Part shown: piece by piece, positions 10,701 through 22,094 of the stretch
Position numbering within the stretch: the stretch's first letter is position 1
Layout of the letters: each line of letters starts with the position of its first letter
From: Isoetes taiwanensis
Lineage: Eukaryota; Streptophyta; Lycopodiopsida; Isoetales; Isoetaceae
Direction of reading: 5' to 3'
DNA length: 64,000 bases
Assembly: GCA_021234155.1 (NCBI GenBank)
Contig: JAJEKV010000057.1
Coordinates: 3,503,821-3,567,820 of the forward strand
Program-made: the position numbers and the translations under genes
The notes under the pieces: generated by a model
The model's input: the letters and a program-made list of their open reading frames with translations, nothing else
What the model was told of the DNA's origin: nothing
The model's database searches: none

Positions 10701-12927
10701 CATTGCAAGATCCTGTGGAATCTGCATCTGTGGTGGAGTTGGAACTCCGTTGGAACATCTTCCGAACATCCCGCAGGTAAATAACTGCCCCTTTGCATGC
10801 TTAAGCCTGGGAGCACTGTTTTTCACCGGATCCGGCATTTTTCTGCTTCAAACAGACCAATCCGGCTACTTAAACTTCAAAAATCATCAAAGAAGTTGCT
10901 CTAAATCAAACGCTTCAGAATGGAAGAATTTTACCTGCATTGCAGCACATAACCGGCAGAGAGCAAAATCTGCCAACAGGTCCCAAGACGGATTTAAACT
11001 TCAAGGCGGACAGGGAAGAGTTAACAAGGAAGAGTTAACCGGACAGGGAGAGATTTGACTGCAAAATCGGTGAAATATGTTGCAAAAATCGGTGAAATAC
11101 GCTGAAACAGCTTCAAATTCGATGATTTTGCGCAGGCACAGACACATCGACACGGCGACAAATCCAGCAGATGGAGACTCTACCTACACAAATTCTATCA
11201 TGTGGTCCCGCTGCAGGGAATCCAACGACTATAAGCTACTCCAGGTATCTGGGAGCAACGTCTATTTTCATACCTGTCAGATAATGGGAGCAACGTATAT
11301 TTTCATACCTGTCAGATAATGGCCGAACTATGACTATCTATGGCTAGAAGATACTTATTCTCGACTACTGAGTCGAGAATGGAGGCAGTTATTACATTAG
11401 TCGAGAATGGAGGCAGTTATTACATTAGTCGAGAATGTCATTAGTGATTACATTTATTTAATTTAGTCACTTAGTCATTAGATCAATTTAATTTATTATC
11501 TAATTAATTATCTAATTAGTTTAATTGATTATTGATTATATATTAATAATTAATACTTTTTTTTTTGGGAGACCCTTGACCCCTTTGCCCCTCCCGCTCC
11601 TCCTTTGCTCCTTTGCTCCTTTGCCCCTCCCTCCCCCATCCCTTCTTCCAACTAACTTATCCCCCACCCCCCTTCCCTCCCCCCCCCTTTTTTGCCTCTT
11701 TGCTCTCCCCCCTCCCCCATCCCCATCCCATCTTCCAACTTATCCCTTCCCCCTCCTCTTTTGCCTCCCCCTTCTTCCAACTTAACCCCTCCCTCCCCCT
11801 TCTTCCAACTTATCCTCTTTTGCTCTCCTCTCCCCTCCCTGCCCCTGCCCCTTCTTCCAAATTATCCCCTTCCCCTCTTCAACCTATGGCTCCTCCCTCC
11901 TTCTCATCCCACCCTTCTTTTTATCAAGTGTGTGATGTGTAATTCAGAAATTTTTTTTTGGGGTATGAGTCCCATTTTCAGTCCGAGTCCCAAAATTCGA
12001 GATTTGTCCCACTTTAATTAAATACGACTTGAATGTAAGTCACAAGGTAACTTCCAACCTTTTGTGCCTGTCTTCTTTTTAATTTGACCCATATAGTTAC
12101 CGAATCTGTTAAATTTTTGCATCTGGAAGTGTCTCAGAGAAAAAGCAAGAGCAGAATTCCAAGCAAAAGACGAAGTTTCCAGCCCTGCACGAAGAGATGC
12201 TGAAGCAGAAGTTTCCAGCCCTGCACCAAGAAATGCTGAAGCAGAAGTTTCCAGCCCTGCACCAACTCTGTCCATGCAGAAGACTACAAGGTTAAGCCCA
12301 ATCCTGCTTGTTTTTTACTACAATGGAGTTCTGGGTAGAAGTTATGACAAGAGTCAGTTACTACCCACTGCCAAAGAAGTTGGAATTAAGTTGATCACAC
12401 TTAACAGAACCAAGTGGGTAGTAACTAGACCAGGCTGGGCCGAATTCATAGATTGGTGCAGTCAGAATTTTCATATAGCACTTTGGTCCAGCCTGCAGGC
12501 TCAAAACTTGAGAATGATAGTTAAGGGAGCATTGATGAAACACAAGGACAAATTCAAGTTCATATGGAATCAGGATCAGTGTACCAACACAAATTTATTT
12601 AACAGTGGAAAGCCATTTTTTTTGAAACACCTCAAAAAACTCTACGACGAATTTCCAGGTTTCACAAAAGAGAACGTGCTTCTCATTGATGACAGCAGAT
12701 ACAAAGGGTACCTCAATGAGCCAAACACCATGATCTGTCCAAACAGCTGGAGCCCTGACATAGTAGATGGCAATTTCCTCATGAATGATCTAAAGGTTTG
12801 GCTTCAGGGGTTGCTGAAGGCAGGGAATGTGCAAAGTTATGTCGAAAGCAACAAAATGCTGAATATGTTTGACACTGAGAGTCAAATTTGTATTAATATG
12901 ATGAAAAAACATAGAACTAAAGCCTAG
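7794..12927 (+). CDS. FCP1/NIF-like HAD protein, catalytic Asp lost; interrupted by a TIR element
   Basis: Exon 1 (7794 on) encodes an N-terminal region rich in KSxDASG-type repeats. It is broken at 8247 by a 3.8-kb element and resumes at 12035, with a likely donor CAAG|GTAACT and acceptor GAGCAG|AATTCC near 12155. Exon 2 carries three 12-residue AEVSSPAPRNAE repeats (12168-12270) and then the HAD domain ending at 12927. That domain shows the strand-1 motif as LLVFYYNGVLG, ALWSSL as motif II and VLLIDDSRYKG as motif IV. In active FCP1/NIF phosphatases strand 1 reads DxDxT; here both aspartates are Y and N, so it is probably a non-catalytic fold. The inner element has a homologue (30798-30150) with the same loss. 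The first ATG is chosen; an upstream exon is possible (CCAG at 7783). Confidence 0.7.
8990..9440. repeat. Array of CTCGACTCGCGAGTCGAGA-type repeats
   Basis: Six or more imperfect units of about 60-90 bp with AAGGCCTTTCTCGACT, a small palindrome CTCGACTCGCGAGTCGA and AAACGCAGGTTTTAGGGGT. They look like subterminal repeats of the 3.8-kb element. Confidence 0.75.
9650..9880. repeat. 82-bp AT-rich tandem repeat, nearly three copies
   Basis: Units start TTTTTTAAATGGGACACTAT near 9650, 9734 and 9816; the third is truncated. Confidence 0.8.
9900..11339. other. Interior of the 3.8-kb element
   Basis: Overlapping ORFs occur on both strands at 10215-10838, but they are low-complexity and contain a direct duplication (GTGGAAATCTGTGGAAAGCT, 10570-10650). 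A 32-bp tandem pair lies at 11253-11320. No convincing gene was seen. Confidence 0.5.
11340..11445. repeat. Right-hand GTCGAGAATGG repeats of the 3.8-kb element
   Basis: Three copies of ATTAGTCGAGAATGGAGGCA-like units, opposite in orientation to the TCTCGAC array on the left side. Confidence 0.7.
11565..11930 (+). repeat. Pyrimidine-rich tract
   Basis: About 370 bp of CCCCTCCC/CTTCTTCCAACTTA repeats. The proline-rich ORFs over it are composition artefacts. Confidence 0.8.
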
Positions 12928-13018
12928 AAATAGTATTATTGTGTATATGATGTAACCTCTCTTGACTTTTTAATATAAACAAAGTTTTACTTCAATTGTT
13001 CATTTCTTGGCTATTTCA

Positions 13019-13929
13019 ATGTTCCTCAAGGTTTTCAATGATCTTCCATTTGCTGAATGTAAATTTACACCACCAGCACGAGGACTACAGCCGCTTGATC
13101 AAGAGGCAATCAGAATATTGGAGAAAAGTAGGGATTGGTTCAGTGACAGGATAGTCCATTTCTTCATGAGGTTAGTAATTTAATATAAACAACTCAGATT
13201 TAAAGTCTTCTGTTGTTTCTTAAATCATCTTGTTTTACCAGACCTTGGACTTTGGCAGGTGTATGCACCAATTCTGCATCAAGCATGACATGGAACAGAG
13301 GTTCCATTTCATGGATCCGCTCATTTACACATTACTGTCGAATGAGCTTGCTTCAAAGGACAAACTGTTGAACCCTCAACTTGCAATTTCGGAATGTACC
13401 ATTCTGCCAGCATGCTATCAGCAGCACTGGACAGTGTATGTCATTGTAGGTCTTGGAGGTCAGCCAGTTAAATGTCAGCCAGGTGTGTACCATTTTGACA
13501 GCCTAGAAATGTACAAGGGCTCTGAGCCTGTCATGAGTTTTGTTGAGGATGCAAACACAAAATTCCCAAGCACCATAAAGCTGCGCCACAAGAAAATTAC
13601 AAGTTCCCCCACTCAGTCTGATTGCTGCTCGTGTGGTCCTGCTATATGTGTCTTTGTAAAGAAAGTTGTGGCTGCAGTAATGCGAGACTTGGACATACTA
13701 TCCCAATGCAAGGTGAGTTCGTAAATTTGAAGGTATTACTCATCCAATGTGAGGCCTGATATGTTTGTTGCAGGGTGTACCAATTTCTAGTGGCGAGCTG
13801 TTGGACACGCGCAGAATGATGATTGATGTTGTGAAGCACAGTTGCTCTAGTAATGGATCTTTACTTGTAATCACATGTTTGTATTATTGTAACCAAAGAG
13901 GTTATTCTTGTAACCTATTCTTTCATTGA
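13019..13929 (+). CDS. Ulp1-like (C48) cysteine protease encoded by the giant transposon
   Basis: Three exons (13019-13170, 13259-13712, 13774-13929) with consensus junctions give one clean 253-residue frame. The catalytic set of the Ulp1/adenain clan is complete. His is in QQHWTVYV and Asp in YHFDSLE. Gln and nucleophile Cys sit in TQSDCCSCGP, with the Cys six residues after the Gln as in SUMO proteases. Ulp1 enzymes cut SUMO or SUMO-like peptides; plant MULE and CACTA elements, Polintons and adenoviruses are known to carry members of this clan. The start ATG lies only 90 bp after the FCP1-like stop, so the two genes are in tandem. The real substrate is unknown. I see no disabling change. 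Confidence 0.82.
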
Positions 13930-14039
13930 CACTCTAATGTACATTGTTGTATACTATTGTATACAATAGACTTTTCTGGCTGACCAGAGCAACACTCTGG
14001 TGGAGTTCAAATCTCCAGAAGAAATTGATGTATTCAAAG

Positions 14040-14152
14040 ATTCATGACAATGTGGTGATACATGTCGTGATAGATGTGGTGATACAACTGGTGCACGTGG
14101 TGAATCATGTGGTGCATGTGGTGAATCATGTGGTGAATCATGTGGTGAATCA
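14040..14152 (+). repeat. TGTGGTGAATCA tandem repeats
   Basis: About ten GTGGTG motifs in 110 bp just after the protease gene, the same core as the subterminal arrays. Confidence 0.8.
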
Positions 14153-14290
14153 TAGGTGGCATGTTGGAGCTTACGTGGCATGTTGGAGCCTAGGTGGCAT
14201 GTTGGAGCCTAGGTGGCATGTTTGAGCCACCTTGGCATGTTGGAGCCTAGGTGGCATATTTGAGCCACCTTGGCATGCTTGAGCCTTTAC
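14153..14290 (+). repeat. GTGGCATGTTGGAGCCTA minisatellite
   Basis: Six or seven units of 18-24 bp. A short stretch of the same unit recurs at 33206-33258. Confidence 0.8.
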
Positions 14291-14469
14291 ATGACCTTTG
14301 TTACATGTTTGACTTTCATTGACCAACATGTTTGGTGAAGCGTAAGTCAACAATTGAAGTCAACAATCAATTTACACTAGCTAATTATAACTAAAATTAC
14401 TAAACAAGTGCCAAGCCAACATAATATGATTGGTGTCCAAAAAAGATTGGCCATTTCAGGATAGATTTG

Positions 14470-14493
14470 GGGTAAAAGCATGCTAGGGTGTCA
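14470..14493 (+). repeat. Left terminal inverted repeat of the inner DNA transposon
   Basis: 24 bp, 21 matches to the reverse complement of 31943-31966. Preceded by the TTTG duplication. Confidence 0.83.
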
Positions 14494-15410
14494 TACATTA
14501 GTTCTAAATTCATGTACTATTTTGCACTAGAAACCCGTTTTTTTATGTAATTTTGAATGTATGGTAGGAGGCCACGTGCTTGTCGTTATATATTTAAAAA
14601 AGGAATATATTTGATTGTTTGTCATCATGACATGAAGTGGCCGACGGTTGTTGCGAAATTTTGGGCACAATCACTGGATTCCCTCCGATCCAAGCAAATT
14701 CCCTCCAATCCATCCGAAGCAAGCAAATTCCCTCCAATTTACGGTCTAAGAATCTAAAACAAAGAAAAGAATTTCAAATTCTTGCCGGATCTTTGCATGC
14801 ATATCAGTTTTCATAGTAGTAGTAGTGGCATGGCACAAGAAAATGAAAGTATGAATGTAATTATTACTCGGTGATGTCCAAAATGAGGACGGTGATACCG
14901 AAATCGACAAAGGGAAGCGAAAATGGTTGAACAAGATACTCTAAATGACATCTTTGAATGAAGTGACAGAGAGTGATACATCGTCAACGGTGAGAATGGC
15001 GAGATCATATTCCGTACTTCACCAAAAAATCGGGAAAAGAGCGAGAAAAGGTTGTTGAATGCTTTAGAAATGAAGCCGTTCTCTATCTCCGTGAAAGAGA
15101 GGTATTGGTTTCGTGGATCTTGCAAGATAACAGCTCTTGGGGTTGTTTAAACCCATGATTGGGCTACCTTCAGAAGCGGTGGTGAAACATTCATTGTTAC
15201 AAAATCTCAAAGATGGATTAGAAGAGGTTAAATCTTCTAATAGCAGTGACAAGTTGGCAGCCAAGCACTCTGTTTTATCCATGATTGTTCGGAAAAATGG
15301 GGAATTGAAGCAAAAAGGAGTTGTTTCAAAAATGTTGAACTGCCATCCTCGAAATTTGTCATACGCTGCAGGCAGAAGAAAGAGAATGAAAATTGCAGGT
15401 CCAAGTATAT

Positions 15411-16002
15411 TGTTAGTCCTGTGCCTCCTGGTTCAGGACTATTCATGCATACGACGGACCAGGTCAAGCTCAAGGATCCACAGACAGGGATGGGTCAGCC
15501 ATCAAAGGCTCAGCAGAAGACCAAGCAGCAGACCACGCAGTCAAAGCCTGCGTCCGTCAACAAGAGGCGCCGCTCAGACAAGTGATGACCCGTCACCGCC
15601 CGTGTCAGCGTCAGCGTGATTCTAGGCATTTCAAGAGGCACCGTCAACATTCCTGCAAATCAGGCCTCCTTCCAGGAGTCGGCACCGAGATCAGTCCGAG
15701 TGTCTATATTGGGCCAGAGGCCATTGTACTATATATGAGTAGAGCTAGCATATGATGGCTAGATGAGTTTTGAGTCTTGTCTCTTTTCAGTCTTCTCTCC
15801 ATTGCGAGAGCTCATGTATGTTCATCATTGATATCAAGGAAGCATATCATTTTCCTCTCATTGTTCTTTTCTGTTCCATTTTCTTCTTCTTGTTCTTTTC
15901 TTGCAAATCCCGCGTGACATAGTCCCCCGGATTCTCCTGTTAGATCCAAGGGTCCTCACAGAGGGCTGTCTTGCAGGAGTTCCCGAACCCAGACCCCAAA
16001 CA
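15411..16002 (+). repeat. 5' LTR of the inner gypsy element
   Basis: 592 bp, TGTTAG..CAAACA. It has a TATA-like CTATATATG at 15729-15737. Its second half is almost identical to the 3' LTR, but its first 285 bp differ at many positions. Confidence 0.93.
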
Positions 16003-16020
16003 CTGTCGCCGCTGCCGGGT
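16003..16020 (+). promoter_or_regulatory. Primer-binding site, tRNA-Asp-like
   Basis: CTGTCGCCGCTGCCGGGT directly follows the LTR. It resembles the plant tRNA-Asp primer site (TGGCGCCGTTGCCGGG) with a few mismatches, as used by Tat/Athila elements. Confidence 0.6.
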
Positions 16021-16049
16021 CTGATTCGATTTTCCTTTCTTCTGTCGCC

Positions 16050-18350
16050 ATGTCTGTCCGAAACTTCACGCCAGAAGAACTTCTTTCCCAGACGGCGTCT
16101 CGCTTGGAGCGCCATCATCGAAGGGAAGCTGTTCGTGACATGTATGGATCTGCTTACGACATTGAGGGAGGCCACATTCGGTCTAGGGCTCAGTCGGCGC
16201 CACCCACCCCTCGTGTCATGTCTCGTCCAAATTCTCCGCCTCAAGCGTGCAAACATTGCTCACAGCCTCAGTCTCCTCATCACTATCAGGAGCCCTATCC
16301 GGCTCCAACTGCTCAACCTTACTTTCATACCCCAGAACATGCCTTCATCCATCACTCTTCTGGCCATAAGCCTCTGCTTTCACAACCATCATCTCCTAGG
16401 GTGGACAGGGATATCCACATGTCTCTTTTGCTCCTCCCCAGGAATTTCCGTTCCCTACCTTTCCCACCGCTCTTCCTGTTTACAATCTTACAGACCTCAA
16501 ACCCCATGATCAGGCACCTCGGCCACCCCTTCAGCAGGGTCTTTCCAGCACCATACCCCCTCCAACTCCACCTCAATATCCTCACTATCATGTTCCGGTC
16601 CAGCCCAGCACTTTTACCTCTACCTTTCAGACCCTTAAGCTGACTTATCCCACCTTTGGCAACATGAAAGGCAAACCTTTAGACCAAAGTGCTCAGGCCC
16701 ACATGGAAGAATTTGAAGCTCTGGCTGTCCTGAATGGTCATGCGCAACCTCAACTGAAATTCCACATCTTTTCCACCACATTGCGTGGCTCCCCACTGGA
16801 AACAAGATTGGTCCGAAATGAAAACTGCTTTTCTTTCTCACTATGGGACCACGGATGATGATCAACTTCATCTCAAGCAACTTAATGACCTTCAACAAGA
16901 GCCCGCAGATGTCTGGGATTTTGCGGGACCGTCTTCACATTCCTTTCGGCAAACTCAAGGAGTACCCCACACAAGAGCCGGATCTTGGTGCGGTTTCTCC
17001 AAGGACTTCCTCCATTTCTCGGACTCATGGTGAATACTGCGCCCAAAGACTTTGGAGCAGGCTATCGATCTTGTCAATCACTCCGTCAATGTTTCCTCCC
17101 GTGGCGTGGCTCTTCGGGGAGCTTCCTTTCATTCCACCCGTCATGGTTCCCCGGGCTGGCTGTTCAACCTCAACCGCGCCAATCCAGCGGCCTTGTCGGA
17201 TCACGGTGCCATATCTGCAAATATCAAGGCCACTTGGCGAATGAGTGCAACTCCACCAATGGCCCGCCTCATTGTAAACGATGCAATATGTGCAATCATG
17301 CCCGCGGAAGAGTGCACTTTCACTCATCCTACACCTTTCATAACAAGATGGTTTATCAAGTGCAAACAACACCTCAGCACCAATCGCCATATCAGCCGCC
17401 ACCACTGCAGGCGCAACCCAATCAACTCTATCAGCAACAGGAGCAACAACGGGGACCCAACACACGTCCTCCCTTTGATCCTTCGAAAGCTCAGTGTTAC
17501 CACTGTCAAGAATGGGGTCATACCACCACGGCGTGTCCTCAACTTCCACAAGTTCAGGTACAGCTTCCTGGCACAAATCAGACCACATCAGTCCGCCTCA
17601 CGGCTTACCAACTTTGGATTGCCAATGGCAAACAAGGCCCGCGTCCGGTTCTTCGGAAGCCACCTCGTGCACCTCAGCAATCACGCTATCAACCCGCTCC
17701 TGCAAATCAACCTCAGATGGATCAACAAGCACAGGAAGAAATTTTTCAAGCTCTCAATCCTCCAGTCCAGCCGTCCAATTGGGTTGGTTTAGTCTCACGC
17801 CAGACCAGGGCGTCACGTCCCTTAACCATTATTCCTAATGGCACGCAACCTACCTTTGCCGTCGACACAATTCCTCATGCAGAAGACAAACAGGTCCATT
17901 TTGCACCTGACTTGGAGAAACTCATGCCGAATGTCATGCCTAAAGTTCGCCAAAGCATTCTGAACCTCATGCAAGCTGCTGAAGGCCGCACGTTGGCTAA
18001 TGTTCATGCCACCACTCGAGCTCAACAAAGACAGGACGCACCTTACATGTCGCAACCTCCACGCTCTCAGCCATATCCAAATATCGCTGCTGAGGTAGAC
18101 CTACTCAAAGAAGTTGCTGCTTCCTTACCACGCACTCCCGCACCTATGGATCCCGCAGATCCTTTTTCTCATGTGCCTCTGGAACTCCAAGAGGAGCTGG
18201 AAAAAATCAAAATTCCTCTAAGTCTTGCAACGATTTTGAAACTCTGTCCTGCTCTCAAGGACCAGTTACCACTCCCGACTGTCTTGGTTGGGGCTGTTGC
18301 TACCTCTACACCCACGGTACATGCCATGGTGGGCAATCAGCAAGTCAACC
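16050..18350 (+). pseudogene. gag: gag of the inner gypsy element (frameshifted)
   Basis: Starts MSVRNFTPEELLSQ at 16050. A retrotransposon gag core follows in other frames (QPQLKFHIFSTTLRGS, then SEMKTAFLSHYGTTDDDQL near 16800). The long open part from 16985 holds two zinc knuckles of CX2CX4HX4C type (CHICKYQGHLANEC and CYHCQEWGHTTTAC) set in Gln/Pro-rich sequence. At least two frameshifts before 17000 prevent a full product. Confidence 0.85.
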
Positions 18351-21300
18351 ATGTTCAAATTGATGGAGGTAGCGCAGTTAATCTCATCACGGATAAACTC
18401 CGCAAACAAATGGGCATCAAACAACTCTATCGTGCCCCATATGACATCAAATTGGCCAATGGCCATATCCGCGAGACCTCAAAGGCGTCACGCCTCTTCT
18501 TCACATCAACATTGGTGATCTCGATTCCCCTTGGAATTTGGTGTTTGGAAGGCTGGAGAAGATCCGGTGATTATGAAATGTTGGTCGTGAGACCTTTTCT
18601 CCGCCAGGGCCAAGAGCATCCATTCTTGGGCCCGGGATCGGTTAGTCATCAACGTATGGTCACCTCAATGCCACCATGGACTTGGAAACAGTAAAATCAT
18701 TTCCGTTGACAATGCTGAACCCTCTCTCTCCGACACCGATTTTGAGGACGCCCAGAATATTTATCAAGTTCAGGCTCCACCTGCGAGTCTGCCTCTGTCA
18801 TCCTACCCCGAATATGCTGATCCTTGGGGAGAAATGACTCTTGAACAGGACCAGGCTGTGGCTGCTTTGCTTGACCCTTACCTGGCTCCTTGCAATCGAA
18901 TCCAACGTGTTGATCACTTTTCAGACGCTGAACCTCCTGCAGCTCCGGTAGATGTACACGCTATCATGAAGCAACCACTGCTTGAGGAAACTCAAAACCT
19001 CTTTTTTCACCATGCGGTATACGCATCCTCTGTTATGCTTCAACCTCCTGCTCATATTGTCCAGGACCGCGGTTATCCCCATATTCAGACTCGACGTCGA
19101 GATTGTGGGCGTAGGCAACAATCACCGTCCGAATTGTCGCCAATCTTCCGACACCCTATCGTAATGGGGCCGTCACGCTTTTCAAAAGTTCAAACACATT
19201 TTAAGCCGGAGCTATAGAGATCTTGAGGGAATCAACAAAACCTTGGGGAACTCACCATTCCTACCAAGTTCGATGCACGCCAGTCCGGCAAAGAACGATG
19301 CACGGCTCAACCCCAATTACCGATGATCGCGTCAAGGCGAAATTGACAAACTCCTTCTTTGCGGGTTTGATCTATGAGGTCAAACATTACGAGTGGGTGA
19401 GCTCCATCGTCATTGCACTCAAACACAATGGTAAGATCCGGCGTTTATGTGGACTACCGAAAACTCAATCGTGCCCGCGGGCGTGATCATTTTCCACTTC
19501 CCTTCACGGACCGGGTTACGGAAGAGGTTCTTGGACATGAGATGTACTCTTTCATGGATGGTTTTTCCGCTACAATCGGATCTCAATCAAAGAATCGATC
19601 AACTCAAGACTACCTTCACCACCCCGTAGGGCACTTTTTGCCTACAAGGTGGTTCCTTTTGGATTATCAAACTCTCCATCCACGTTTCAACGTATCATGC
19701 TCTCGTTTTTCATGATTTTATGAAGGAAAATCCCTTCTTGCAAATTTTTCAAGATGACTTCTCGCCTCTGACGTTCCATGGCTGACCATTTGGATAAATT
19801 GGAACTTCGTCTTTCGAAAAATGTGATGAGTCCGGCATTAGTCTCAATCCCAGAAATGCACCTTTTTCGTCACTTCGGTGTTCTGTTGGGACATGTGGTC
19901 AACAAAGCGGTATCACCACGGATCTGCGCCAAAATCAGGCAAGCGTGCTCAAGGCTCAAGCACCAGCCAATATCAAGGAAACACGCTCTTTCTTGGGTAA
20001 GGTCAATTATTACTCCACCTTCATTCCTGGACTAGCAGCCATTGCAGATCCCATTCATAAACTCACGGGTGATGAATCCACCTGGGCTTGGAATTCCCAG
20101 GCGGATGCTGCTTTCCAACAGTTGAAGCTATTGCTTACTCAGGCCCCGGTTCTTGTTCCTCCTCAATGGGACAAGCCCTTTCATGTCCATGTCGATGTCT
20201 CGGCCTTTGCTATTGGAGCTGTTCTTTCTCAAGAATACGATGCGCACACTGACAAACCAAACCGCTACGCCAGCCGGAAACTCAATTCTGCTGAACGCAA
20301 CTACTCTGCCACAGAGCGAGAAGCCTTGGGTTTAATTTTTTGCGTCCAACGCTTCCGTCACTATCTTTTGGGCAGTCAGATCAAATTCTTTGTTGACCAC
20401 CAGGCACTTCTTTATTTGATCAACAAATCTACGCCCACGGGCCGCATTGCTCGTTGGGTCCTCCTTCTGCAAGAATTTGCACCTTTTGAAATTGTTCACA
20501 AGGCCGGCAAATCTCATGTTGTCCCGGATTATCTTTCACGCATCCACACAGATGATCCCTCCACTGGGGTCTCAGACGCCTTTCCTGACGCTCAACTCTT
20601 TCTGGTCACGGCAACACCTCATTGGTTTCATGACTTTCAGCAGTATCTCCTCACAGGTGCTCTTCCACCAGAGGACGCCACGCTCTCTCCAGCCAAGCGA
20701 CAATCCCGTCGCCATCAATTTCTCCGCGAGGTCCGTGACTACACCATGGTTGCAGGCCATCTTTACAAAAAGGGTAAGGATACAATCCTTCGACGCTGTG
20801 TTCTCCCTCATGAGGTCCCAGATATTGTTCGAGAACCCCATGAAGGGCTCGGTGGTGGTCATTTTCATGGAGACACCACGGCACGCAAAATCCTTCTTGC
20901 TGGTTATTTTTGGCCCACGCTCTTCAAAGACGCTCACGCCCACGCCCGCACGTGTGATGCTTGCCAGCGTGTGGGATGGCCCACGGCCCGTGACACTCTT
21001 CCCTTGACGCCGGTTGCCACGCCACTTCCCTTCAGCAAATGGGGAATGGATTTTGTGGGACCCATCGATCCTCCTGCGCGGCACACCCGTGCCCGCTACA
21101 TTCTGGTTCTCACTGACTACGCTACCAAATGGGCGGAAGCTTGCGCACTTCCAGACAACACTGCGGCCAGCACAGCCAAAGTCATCTATCAACAAATCAT
21201 CACGCGATTCGGCTGCCCCACGGAGCTGGTCAGTGATCGTGGTGTCCATTTTATCAATCACACCATCAAGGAGCTGACGGATTATCTCCTGATACATCAT

Positions 21301-21954
21301 CACAAGAGCACACCTTACTATCCTCAAGGGAATGGTTTGGCTGAAAGCACCAACAAAACTCTGGTCACAATTCTCAAGAAAATTTGTGACGCTTCTCGCA
21401 CTGACTGGCAAAACAAGCTTCCTACTGTTCTTTGGGCTTACAATACTTGTTTCAAAATAGCTACAGGTCACACCCCTTTCAAATTGGTTTATGGACAAGA
21501 AGCTCTCATGCCGTTTGAATACATACTTCCAACACTCCGTTTTCAACTGGCTACTGCCCATAATCCGCCTGCTGCACTCAAAGAAAGGGTCTATCAATTG
21601 GAACAGTTGGATGAACTTCGAAGGGATGCTTATATTCGTGTTCTTCATGGACAACGGTTGCAAAAATCTCTACATGACAAACGTATGAAGACAAAAACAT
21701 TCAAAGAAGGAGATTTGGTTCTTCTTTATGACTCTCGGTACAAAAATTTTCCGGGTAAACTAAAGTTTCGATGGCTTGGCCCTTATCAAATTGCCCAAGT
21801 GGTTAAACCCAGCGTTTTCCAGCTGGCCGAATTAGATGGAACTCCATTACCTACACTGATTAATGGCTTTCGCCTCAAAACATTTCATACAACAGAAAGT
21901 GCACATCAACAAACAGATGCTGTTCCAGACACGAACACAACAGATAGTGACTAA
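18351..21954 (+). pseudogene. pol: pol of the inner gypsy element; integrase part open
   Basis: The protease active site appears as IDGGSAVNLI near 18358. RT (19400-19900) is shifted several times; recognisable parts are VDYRKLNRARGRDHFPLPF, the palm region around SFMDGFSA and a catalytic motif reading FQDDF. From 19945 a 669-residue frame is open through RNase H (HVHVDVSAFAIGAVLSQE, FVDHQALLYLINK) and integrase. The integrase has a zinc domain (GGGHFHGDTTA, TCDACQRVG), DDE residues in GMDFVGPI, VSDRGVHF and PQGNGLAESTNK, and a C-terminal domain without chromodomain. It is probably not autonomous, because RT is broken. Confidence 0.9.
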
Positions 21955-22094
21955 ACCAGCGGCATATTTATATTATAGGTGGATTTTTTTTTACAAAATG
22001 TGGGCGCAGCCCAGCTATTTCCGCTATGGGCACTGCCCTATATACAAAAACGGGCTCAGAGCCCTATCTACTAAGTCCTAAGAAGAAAAACCCT

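Larger units (their letters stand above)
8248..12030. mobile_element. 3.78-kb TIR element without a transposase, TSD GAAT
   Basis: Perfect 25-bp inverted ends (8248-8272, 12006-12030) begin AAGTCGTATTTAATTAAAGT and are flanked by GAAT on both sides (8244-8247, 12031-12034). It splits the FCP1-like gene. Inside are arrays of the TCTCGACTC/GAGTCGAGA motif near both ends (8990-9440, 11340-11445), an 82-bp AT-rich tandem repeat and a pyrimidine-rich tract. No transposase-like protein was seen, so it is probably non-autonomous. The superfamily is not assigned. Confidence 0.85.

Noticed and set aside
10215-10838. 207-codon minus-strand ORF in the 3.8-kb element
   Set aside because: Covers duplicated low-complexity sequence (KAFHRFPQ-like repeats) and overlaps equally long ORFs on the other strand; no motif.
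11525-12021. Proline-rich ORFs on the plus strand
   Set aside because: Products of the CCCCTCC tract; all three frames give similar low-complexity peptides.
20572-21663. 363-codon minus-strand ORF
   Set aside because: Exact antisense of the open integrase frame with no protein-like motif; a shadow of the real gene.
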